From contig JAJXXM010000004.1 in NCBI GenBank assembly GCA_021781095.1, positions 1 through 7,146 on the forward strand: 7,146 nucleotides of DNA, written 5' to 3'. Below, piece by piece: positions 1-4,893 of this stretch. The first letter of the stretch is position 1. Every line of letters starts with the position of its first letter. The DNA is from a bacterium (GTDB lineage: Bacteria; Eremiobacterota; Eremiobacteria; Baltobacterales; Baltobacteraceae). The position numbers and the translations under genes were made by a program. The notes under the pieces are model-generated. The model made no database searches. It was not told the DNA's origin and was given only the letters and a program-made list of their open reading frames with translations.

Positions 1-2
1 TC

Positions 3-257
3 GGGCTCGTGCAGCGCGTCGTGCCGCTCGCCGGGCTCATGGACGAAGCGTACCGCATCGCTGCGGCGATCGCCGGCAAAGCGCCGCTCGCCATCGCCGC
101 TTGCAAACGCGCGATCCATCGCGCGGCGCATCTCTCGCTCTCCGACGCGCTGGAAGTGGAAGCGATGGAGTTCGGACTTCTCGTGAACACCGACGACTTT
201 CGCGAAGGGACGAGTGCTTTTCTCGAAAAGCGCAAAGCAGCTTGGACGGGGCGGTAG
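3..257 (+). CDS. Enoyl-CoA hydratase/isomerase (crotonase family), C-terminal fragment; 5' end outside window
   Basis: About 84 residues of the C-terminal part of a crotonase-superfamily protein, read in frame from base 3 and ending at TAG 255-257. Visible signatures are the start GLVQRVVPLAGLMDEA, the middle KAPLAIAACKRAIH (the P-L-A-x-x-x-x-K helix), and the end TDDFREGTSAFLEKRKAAWTGR. The last segment is the classic T-x-D-x-x-E-G-x-x-A-F-x-E-K-R terminus of enoyl-CoA hydratases. These enzymes typically hydrate trans-2-enoyl-CoA to 3-hydroxyacyl-CoA in the cytoplasm, as in beta-oxidation or butyryl-CoA/PHB metabolism. The oxyanion-hole glycine and catalytic glutamates lie upstream of the window, so hydratase, isomerase or another crotonase activity cannot be distinguished. 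The gene is cut by the window edge, not visibly degraded. An apparent GTG start at base 9 is internal to the fold and should not be taken as the true start. Confidence 0.9.
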   Translation, partial: GLVQRVVPLAGLMDEAYRIAAAIAGKAPLAIAACKRAIHRAAHLSLSDALEVEAMEFGLLVNTDDFREGTSAFLEKRKAAWTGR

Positions 258-319
258 CCACAGTTACCAATTTTTTACAACATTCGAGCAGACGTTCGGC
301 TGTCGAGTACAGGGAGTGA

Positions 320-339
320 GCCCTTCCTAACGGAAGGGC
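320..339 (+). promoter_or_regulatory. Hairpin enclosing the likely ribosome binding site of the peptidase gene
   Basis: A perfect 8-bp inverted repeat, GCCCTTCC (320-327) and GGAAGGGC (332-339), with a TAAC loop, ends 5 nt before the ATG at 345. The only purine-rich Shine-Dalgarno-like run at a suitable distance is GGAAGGG (332-338), which forms the 3' arm of the stem. The structure could therefore mask the ribosome binding site. It could instead be a weak terminator for the upstream enoyl-CoA hydratase gene, but no T-run follows directly. The stem is directly visible; the regulatory role is inference. No convincing promoter was found in the rest of the 258-344 gap. Confidence 0.5.
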
Positions 340-344
340 CGCCC

Positions 345-1898
345 ATGTTTTTCAGGCGCGCTCTTTTGAGCACAATCGCCGCGTTTGGAGCGATGCTCCT
401 CTCTGCGTGCGGTGGATCCAACGCGACGTTCCTTCCGTCGCAACCCTCAACTCCGCTAGCGGTCCCAACTCCGGCGACGGTCCCTGGGTTTGTCAGCGGT
501 CTCACGACACCGCTCACCTTCAACATTTCGATTCCCTCACCAGGAGTCGGAGCCGTCACGGGCGTCTCCGTCAGCGGCAATATCATCGGCCAGCCTGCGC
601 AGAGCGTCACCGCGCCCTGTACGACGACGGGTTGTAGCGTGACGATACCGAACGCACCGGTCGGGCCGAGCGGGTACGTCATCAACTTGACCGCCGGAAG
701 CACCGTCCTCTCGACGGCAACGATCGGCCAATACGTGCTCTATCACGCGCAGAGCGTCGGATTGAGCTTCGGCGGATCCATCTCGTCGGTGAAACTCTCC
801 GTCGAGCCGACGACCGTGAAGATCGGTACCCCGCAGAACGTTCTGATCACGCTGCTCGCGTACGATGCAAACGGCAATCGGATCGTCGGCTCGCAGCCGC
901 TCTCGACGCCGGTGCTCGTCACCCCCCCGAGCGGCGCTCCGGGAACGCTCCCGGTCATTCAGTTTACGAGTGCGAACCAGCGGTTGACCTTCGCTTATAA
1001 CGGCGGATCGTCGGGCTATGGAGCGACGGTCTTCACGGGAAGCGTCGGATCGCTCACCGGAACGGCAACGCTCGTCGAACACATTCCCAACGACACCGTG
1101 AACGTCAATGGGACGACCGATACCGTCGGCGGCGATCAACGCATGACGAATGAGATGGCGGCGGCCTTCGGCGACGGCAGCACGACGTTTAGCGGCGCGG
1201 CGCGCCGCCCGCTCGCCGTACGACTACCGCAGTCGGCGATCATCTCGGTTCGCCCTCCGAGCGGAAACCAAGGATCCCAAAGCTCCTGCGTCGCCTGGGC
1301 GACCGGCTACATGACCGCCTCGACGATCTCGGGAAGCCGCTTCGGATACACGAGTTTCTTAACCGGCGCCGGGGCGCCCGATTACACCAAGATCCTGTCG
1401 CCGGCATTCGTCTATAACCAAATCAACCGCGGGCGCGACGCCGGAAGTATGGAAGCCGACGCCCTAACGCTCCTCATTGCGAAGGGCGATGCGCCGTGGG
1501 TCAATATGCCGTTCAATCAGACCGATTATCTGACGCAACCTACCGCAGCGGCGTTTACCGCCGCGCTACCCAATCGCATCACGAACTTCACGCATATTCC
1601 GCGCACCGATCCGAACGGACTCGCACAGATCAAAGCCTCGCTCGCCGCCGGCGTTCCGGTGCTCTGGGGAGCGAATGTCGATCCCGCGTTCAGTAACCTC
1701 ACGGCAACTGATATATGGACCGGCCCAACGGCGGCCGGTGGCGGACATGCCATGACGATCGTCGGCTACGACGACACCAAGCAGGCCTTCATCGTAGCAA
1801 ACTCGTGGGGCCCGGACTGGGCAAATCAAGGCACGTTTTACCTCGCGTATAGCGCCTGGAACATCCCCTCGAGCGACACCTTCATCGTCAATCCCTAG
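345..1898 (+). CDS. Lipoprotein with C-terminal papain-like (C1) cysteine peptidase domain
   Basis: A 517-residue protein. Residues 1-22 form a lipoprotein signal: basic MFFRR, a hydrophobic stretch, then lipobox LSAC with Cys22 as the predicted lipidated residue, followed by GGSN. The mature protein should be anchored outside the cytoplasmic membrane. Residues about 40-265 are rich in Ser/Thr/Gly/Val and look like one or two beta-sandwich domains; Cys92 and Cys97 could form a disulfide. From about 285 the protein reads as a C1A papain-family peptidase. NQGSQSSCVAWA gives the oxyanion-hole Gln309 and nucleophile Cys315, six residues apart as in papain. GHAMTIVGYDD gives His468 and ANSWG gives Asn486. 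All four catalytic positions are present, so hydrolytic activity is plausible. No I29-type propeptide is recognisable, so activation and substrate are unknown. The ATG fits the signal peptide. The TAG stop contains the TA target of the adjacent insertion sequence, which leaves the protein unaltered. Confidence 0.88.
   Translation: MFFRRALLSTIAAFGAMLLSACGGSNATFLPSQPSTPLAVPTPATVPGFVSGLTTPLTFNISIPSPGVGAVTGVSVSGNIIGQPAQSVTAPCTTTGCSVTIPNAPVGPSGYVINLTAGSTVLSTATIGQYVLYHAQSVGLSFGGSISSVKLSVEPTTVKIGTPQNVLITLLAYDANGNRIVGSQPLSTPVLVTPPSGAPGTLPVIQFTSANQRLTFAYNGGSSGYGATVFTGSVGSLTGTATLVEHIPNDTVNVNGTTDTVGGDQRMTNEMAAAFGDGSTTFSGAARRPLAVRLPQSAIISVRPPSGNQGSQSSCVAWATGYMTASTISGSRFGYTSFLTGAGAPDYTKILSPAFVYNQINRGRDAGSMEADALTLLIAKGDAPWVNMPFNQTDYLTQPTAAAFTAALPNRITNFTHIPRTDPNGLAQIKASLAAGVPVLWGANVDPAFSNLTATDIWTGPTAAGGGHAMTIVGYDDTKQAFIVANSWGPDWANQGTFYLAYSAWNIPSSDTFIVNP
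1896..1897. repeat. TA target-site duplication, left copy
   Basis: The TA immediately outside the left inverted repeat of the insertion sequence. It is also the first two bases of the peptidase TAG stop codon. The matching copy is at 3025-3026. Both copies sit in CTAG, so a 4-bp CTAG duplication cannot be excluded from sequence alone; TA is the established rule for the IS630 family. Confidence 0.85.
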
Positions 1899-1916
1899 TG
1901 TGTTGAGCCGCAAATG
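1898..1916 (+). repeat. Left terminal inverted repeat of the IS630-family element
   Basis: A 19-bp repeat matching the reverse complement of 3006-3024 at 16 of 19 positions; mismatches are at repeat positions 5, 6 and 14. The outermost GTGT and the core TGAGCCG are identical. These are the expected transposase binding and cleavage ends. Confidence 0.9.
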
Positions 1917-1941
1917 GCGAGACGACACGGCAAATTTCTGC

Positions 1942-1947
1942 TATACT
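1942..1947 (+). promoter_or_regulatory. Putative -10 element for a leaderless transposase transcript
   Basis: TATACT matches the bacterial -10 consensus TATAAT at five of six positions and ends 6 nt before the transposase ATG at 1954. With normal spacing, transcription would start at or next to the A of the ATG, giving a leaderless mRNA. No Shine-Dalgarno sequence lies between the inverted repeat and the ATG, and no good -35 box is visible 16-18 nt upstream. The motif is seen; its function is inferred. Confidence 0.5.
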
Positions 1948-1953
1948 TGACGT

Positions 1954-3027
1954 ATGGCTGCTGCATTACGACTTTCTTCCAAAGAGCGCGCTGAGTTGCA
2001 TGCGATCTTGCGACGACAAACGGCGCCTGCACGCACGGTTCGGCGAGCGAAGGTGATTCTCGGTATGGCTGAGGGTCTTTCCAATGCGGAACTATCGCGC
2101 CGCACGGAGATGACTCGGCAGAATATTATCAACCTTCGCAATCGTTTTTTGACGAGGCGCATGGACGCGGTCCGGACCGATGCCCAGCGAGCCGGACGCC
2201 CGCCGCAGATTGCCCAGTCCGTCATCGATGCTATCGTCGATGCCGTGCTGCACAGCAAGCCCCAAAATGCCACCCACTGGACAACCAGGGCCATTGCGGC
2301 GAAGTTTTGTGTGAGCCAGACGACGGTTCGGCGCATTCTGCACGAACACGAACTTCAGCCACATCGCGTGGAATCGTTCAAATTCTCCAATGACCCCGAC
2401 TTTTCGAAGAAGGTGCGTGATGTCGTCGGTCTGTATCTGAATCCGCCGCGTAAAGCTGTCGTGTTGAGTGTCGACGAAAAATCGCAGATACAGGCGCTTG
2501 AACGAACTGCGCCGATCCTGCCGCTGCGTTCGGGACTTCCAGAGCGCCAGTCGCACGACTATTGGCGGCATGGTACCACCACGTTGTTTGCAGCCTTGAG
2601 CAAGCTCGATGGAACCGTTATCGGCAAATGCTTGCCGCGACACCGCAACGAAGAGTTCATCGAGTTTCTCGAACACATCGATCGCTCCGTCTCTAAGGAC
2701 CTTGACATCCATGTGATTCTCGACAATTACGGAACGCACAAGCATGCGAACGTTAAGGCGTGGCTGACCGCTCATCAACGATTCCACTTCCACTTCACGC
2801 CAACCAGCGCGTCGTGGTTGAACATGGTGGAGCGATTCTTCGCTGAGATCACCGGCAGGCGCATACGCCGCGGAACCTTTACCAGTGTGAAGGACCTCAT
2901 CAAGGCGATCACGGCATATATCGCCGACCACAATCGCAATCCCAAGCACTTCGTGTGGAAGAAGTCCGCGTCCACCATAATCCGGCGCGTCAATAAGAGT
3001 AAACGCATTTACGGCTCAGGACACTAG
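1954..3027 (+). CDS. IS630-family DDE transposase, intact
   Basis: A 357-residue single-ORF transposase that cuts and joins the element ends at TA sites. The N-terminal DNA-binding part has two helix-turn-helix-like segments, about residues 42-65 (LSNAELSRRTEMTRQNIINL) and 108-133 (WTTRAIAAKFCVSQTTVRRI). A GRPP linker (81-84) precedes the second. The catalytic domain follows the IS630/Tc1-mariner pattern: Asp174 in VLSVDEKSQIQALER, Asp257 in HVILDNYGTHKH, and Glu293 in SWLNMVERFF, with 35 residues between the last two. No frameshift is needed, unlike some IS630 relatives that encode the protein in two frames. The right inverted repeat lies inside the 3' end of the gene. The stop codon TAG is made from the duplicated TA plus the first flanking host base. 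The start ATG has no ribosome binding site but is preceded closely by a -10-like TATACT. Confidence 0.95.
   Translation: MAAALRLSSKERAELHAILRRQTAPARTVRRAKVILGMAEGLSNAELSRRTEMTRQNIINLRNRFLTRRMDAVRTDAQRAGRPPQIAQSVIDAIVDAVLHSKPQNATHWTTRAIAAKFCVSQTTVRRILHEHELQPHRVESFKFSNDPDFSKKVRDVVGLYLNPPRKAVVLSVDEKSQIQALERTAPILPLRSGLPERQSHDYWRHGTTTLFAALSKLDGTVIGKCLPRHRNEEFIEFLEHIDRSVSKDLDIHVILDNYGTHKHANVKAWLTAHQRFHFHFTPTSASWLNMVERFFAEITGRRIRRGTFTSVKDLIKAITAYIADHNRNPKHFVWKKSASTIIRRVNKSKRIYGSGH
3006..3024 (-). repeat. Right terminal inverted repeat of the IS630-family element
   Basis: The reverse-complement partner of 1898-1916, with 16 of 19 positions matching. It lies within the last codons of the transposase gene, which end Gly-Ser-Gly-His. 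Confidence 0.9.
3025..3026. repeat. TA target-site duplication, right copy
   Basis: Second copy of the TA duplicated on insertion, directly outside the right inverted repeat. With the following G (3027) it forms the transposase stop codon. Confidence 0.85.
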
Positions 3028-3042
3028 AACGATCTCGCTCTG

Positions 3043-3079
3043 AAAAAAGCGGTAGGGGCGTACGCTCCTACCGCCTTTT
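3043..3079. terminator. Bidirectional intrinsic terminator, now separated from the peptidase gene
   Basis: GCGGTAGG (3049-3056) pairs with CCTACCGC (3067-3074). The stem extends inward through a G-T, a G-C and a C-G pair to a GTAC loop, giving 11 pairs. AAAAAA (3043-3048) precedes it and CCTTTT follows it, so both strands give a stem followed by a T-run. It is strongest for the minus-strand thioredoxin gene, whose TAG stop (3068-3070) lies inside the 3' arm. In the pre-insertion arrangement the stem would have begun about 20 nt after the peptidase stop and served both convergent genes. It now terminates transcripts leaving the insertion sequence on the plus strand. Confidence 0.8.
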
Positions 3080-3616
3080 CGTGAGGTCGTGCACTGCGTG
3101 ACTCATCGCGAGGCCGATCGCCGGATTGAAGCCGGTCCAGGTAGCGCGAATATTTCCCTGCGGATCGATCGTCACGATCGTCGGAAATCCCAGAACCTGA
3201 AAGAAGCCGCGTGAGAGCCGATCGGGATCGAGCACGACGTGCCGCATGGTATGCGCGAGAGCAAAACGGCGGACGACGGCGGCCGGTTCGCCGACATCGA
3301 CGGGGACGACCAACGCACGCGGGTGCGCGCGCTCCCACGATTGGATGAAGGGCAGCTCCGCCCGACACGGCGTGCACCAGGTTGCAAAAAAATCGAGAAA
3401 GAGTACGCGCCCACGTGCCGAGGCGATGGTAAACGGCGCGCCGCCATCGAGGCGAGCGAACGCTACGCGCGGGGCCGGATAGGCGCCCGGCGCGTTGAGG
3501 AATCGTGGGGCGACGAAGAGCCTCCACAACGCGAACAGGATGAGCGCGATCGCCACGCCGTCGAGAATGCGCCCCCACGGCACGCGACGCCGCGGGGGCG
3601 CTTGCTCGCCGTTCAT
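3068..3616 (-). CDS. Membrane-anchored TlpA/ResA-like thioredoxin-fold protein
   Basis: 182 residues. A short basic N-terminus (RRRVPWGR) is followed by one hydrophobic segment, about residues 17-36, with no obvious cleavage site. This predicts a signal anchor that holds the catalytic domain outside the cytoplasm. The thioredoxin domain has VLFLDFFATWCTPCRAELPFI with the redox pair Cys81-x-x-Cys84, and GFPTIVTIDPQG with the expected cis-proline Pro145. Proteins of this type reduce or shuttle disulfides, for example in cytochrome c maturation; the specific client here is unknown. The ATG at 3616 is preferred because GGAG lies 4 nt upstream, it gives a normal length, and it starts 1 nt after the thiolase stop. 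The reading frame stays open further upstream to 3805, but that would overlap the thiolase gene and add a low-complexity Arg/Ser-rich stretch. The gene is probably co-transcribed and translationally coupled with the thiolase. Confidence 0.88.
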   Translation of the reverse strand: MNGEQAPPRRRVPWGRILDGVAIALILFALWRLFVAPRFLNAPGAYPAPRVAFARLDGGAPFTIASARGRVLFLDFFATWCTPCRAELPFIQSWERAHPRALVVPVDVGEPAAVVRRFALAHTMRHVVLDPDRLSRGFFQVLGFPTIVTIDPQGNIRATWTGFNPAIGLAMSHAVHDLTKRR

Positions 3617-3617
3617 C

Positions 3618-4820
3618 CTACTCCGCGGCGAAAACCGCGGCGATCCCTTGCCCGCCGCCGATACATGCCGAGGCCACCGCGATACCACCGCCGCGACGTT
3701 GGAGTTCGTGGAGCGCGGTATAAGCGATGCGCGTGCCCGAGGCTCCGAGCGGATGCCCGAGCGCGATCGCACCTCCGTGCGGATTGAGCTTGCTGCCGTC
3801 GTCACCGAGATCGCGAAGGCAAGCGATCACCTGCGGTGCGAACGCTTCGTTGATCTCGACGAGGTCGACTCGACCGCGCGCGATGCCGGCGCGCTGCAGC
3901 GCTGCGGGAATCGCCATCGCCGGGCCGATGCCCATAATGTCGGGTTCGACGCCGACCGAGGCTCCGCCGAGCAGTCGTCCGATCCAGCGAAGGCCATCCG
4001 CTCGCGCCTGCTTCACGGTCGTCAGCACGACCGCCGCCGCGCCGTCGGTGATACCGCTGGCATTCCCCGGGGTCACGACGCCGTCTTTGCGGAATCGCGC
4101 GGGCAACTTCGCGAGCCGTTCCATCGAAAGGCCTTCGCGCGGCCCTTCGTCACGATCGATCCGCTGCGTCGTTCCCTTCGGCCCGGGAACGTCGACGGGA
4201 ACGATCTCGTCGGCGAAATACCCGCTCCGTTGTGCCTCGAGCGCCCGTTCTTGGCTCGCGAGTGCGAATGCATCGCACTCCTCTCGCGATACCGAATACT
4301 TCGAAGCGAGATTCTCGGCGGTAATCGCCATCGGCATGCCGTTGTACGAGTCGGTCAGGGCTTCCCAGAGTGAATCTTCGAACGCAACCTTCGCCCCGAG
4401 CGCGAAGCCGCTGCGAGCGCCGCGAACGACGTGCGGTGCCTGGCTCATCGATTCCGCTCCCCCGGCGAGCACGTACCGCGCCTGCCCGAGGGCGAGCGAC
4501 TGGGCGCCCGAGAGAATCGCCTGCAGCCCCGATCCGCAGAGCCGATTGAGCGTGAGGGCCGGAGCCGCGACCGGAAGGCCGGCCCGCAGGCCGATGTGGC
4601 GCGCGAGGTAGATTGCGTCGGCGCTGCTCTGGATGACGTTGCCGAAGATCACCTCGTCGATCGAGGCCGCCGGAACGCCGCTACGAAGGATCGCGCCGCT
4701 CGCCGCCGCGACGCCGAGGTCGGTTGCGGTCAGCGCCGAGAGCGCCCCGCCGAAGTTGCCGAACGGGGTGCGGGCGCCGGCAATGATGACGATGTCCTGA
4801 TCTGATGGGGTACTGTTCAT
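3618..4820 (-). CDS. Acetyl-CoA acetyltransferase / thiolase
   Basis: 400 residues from the ATG at 4820, the usual length of a bacterial thiolase II. It catalyses condensation of two acetyl-CoA to acetoacetyl-CoA or, in reverse, thiolytic cleavage of 3-ketoacyl-CoA. The N-terminus IVIIAGARTPFGNFGG is typical. Cys95 in NRLCGSGLQAI is the acylated nucleophile. GAESMSQAPH and INEAFAPQV are conserved family motifs. His356 in GHPLGASGTRI and Cys386 in SACIGGGQG complete the active site. Nothing is missing, so it should be active. A GTG three codons upstream (4829) is possible, but ATG follows a purine-rich AGTGGGGGGT and fits the family better. It is first in an apparent two-gene unit with the TlpA-like gene. 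Biosynthetic versus degradative role and chain length cannot be told from sequence; acetyl-CoA type is the likeliest. Confidence 0.93.
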   Translation of the reverse strand: MNSTPSDQDIVIIAGARTPFGNFGGALSALTATDLGVAAASGAILRSGVPAASIDEVIFGNVIQSSADAIYLARHIGLRAGLPVAAPALTLNRLCGSGLQAILSGAQSLALGQARYVLAGGAESMSQAPHVVRGARSGFALGAKVAFEDSLWEALTDSYNGMPMAITAENLASKYSVSREECDAFALASQERALEAQRSGYFADEIVPVDVPGPKGTTQRIDRDEGPREGLSMERLAKLPARFRKDGVVTPGNASGITDGAAAVVLTTVKQARADGLRWIGRLLGGASVGVEPDIMGIGPAMAIPAALQRAGIARGRVDLVEINEAFAPQVIACLRDLGDDGSKLNPHGGAIALGHPLGASGTRIAYTALHELQRRGGGIAVASACIGGGQGIAAVFAAE

Positions 4821-4864
4821 ACCCCCCACTTCTGCCTGGGAAAGCCCCGCTCCGGCAGGCCCAT
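4817..4864 (-). CDS. Possible 15-residue leader peptide overlapping the thiolase start
   Basis: On the minus strand, AGAGGAGGG runs directly into ATG (4864-4862), which opens a 15-codon frame (MGLPERGFPRQKWGV). Its TGA stop (4819-4817) overlaps the thiolase ATG (4820-4818) as ATGA, the usual geometry for translational coupling. The purine-rich run is the strongest Shine-Dalgarno-like sequence in this gap, but it sits very close to the ATG (AGAGG is 4 nt away, AGGAGG only 1 nt). It could therefore be a chance ORF. Confidence 0.3.
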   Translation of the reverse strand: MGLPERGFPRQKWGV

Positions 4865-4876
4865 CCCTCCTCTATC

Positions 4877-4882
4877 CATAAT
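4877..4882 (+). promoter_or_regulatory. Weak putative -10 element of the regulator gene
   Basis: CATAAT matches TATAAT at five of six positions and ends 11 nt before the regulator ATG at 4894. A start site about 7 nt downstream would give a leader of only a few bases. This fits the absence of any Shine-Dalgarno sequence before this gene. No -35 box is recognisable, so the call is tentative. Confidence 0.3.
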
Positions 4883-4893
4883 CAGCGCGCGTT

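Larger units (their letters stand above)
1898..3024 (+). mobile_element. Complete IS630-family insertion sequence (1127 bp without the TA duplication)
   Basis: The ends are imperfect terminal inverted repeats. The left end reads GTGTGTTGAGCCGCAAATG (1898-1916). The reverse complement of the right end reads GTGTCCTGAGCCGTAAATG (3006-3024). They match at 16 of 19 positions. TA flanks both ends, as expected for IS630 elements, which duplicate a TA dinucleotide. Inside is one uninterrupted transposase gene with all catalytic acidic residues, so the copy looks functional. Removing the element and one TA restores a continuous sequence: the peptidase gene ending CCC-TAG, then AACGATCTCG and the terminator hairpin. 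The insertion therefore appears clean, with no flanking deletion. The element looks less GC-rich than the surrounding genes, consistent with acquisition from elsewhere. I cannot assign a specific IS name. Confidence 0.93.

Noticed and set aside
271..310. TTTACA as the -35 of a peptidase promoter
   Set aside because: No -10-like hexamer occurs at 16-18 nt downstream.
2092..2949. 285-codon minus-strand frame inside the insertion sequence
   Set aside because: It lies antisense to the intact transposase, has no recognisable domain and no ribosome site. It is best explained as a shadow frame.
1895..3027. CTAG as a 4-bp target duplication
   Set aside because: The bases fit, because CTAG is present at both junctions. 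However, IS630-family elements duplicate TA, and the outer C and G are explained by the target and element-end sequences.
3617..3805. N-terminal extension of the TlpA-like frame to 3805
   Set aside because: It would overlap the thiolase gene by about 190 nt and add an Arg/Ser-rich stretch unlike any signal or domain. The ATG at 3616 has a ribosome site and leads straight into the membrane anchor.
3495..4611. Long plus-strand open frames of about 290 codons opposite the thiolase gene
   Set aside because: These are shadows of a GC-rich gene. The translations are Arg/Ala/Ser-rich without motifs, while the minus strand encodes a complete thiolase.
4821..4829. GTG at 4829 as the thiolase start
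   Set aside because: It adds only three residues and lacks a good ribosome site. The ATG at 4820 follows a purine-rich run and matches the usual family start. It remains a minor alternative.
4834..4860. GCCTG...CAGGC inverted repeat in the divergent intergenic region as a regulator operator
   Set aside because: It has only 5-bp arms separated by 17 nt, with no similarity to a Crp/Fnr palindrome. It is expected by chance in GC-rich DNA.
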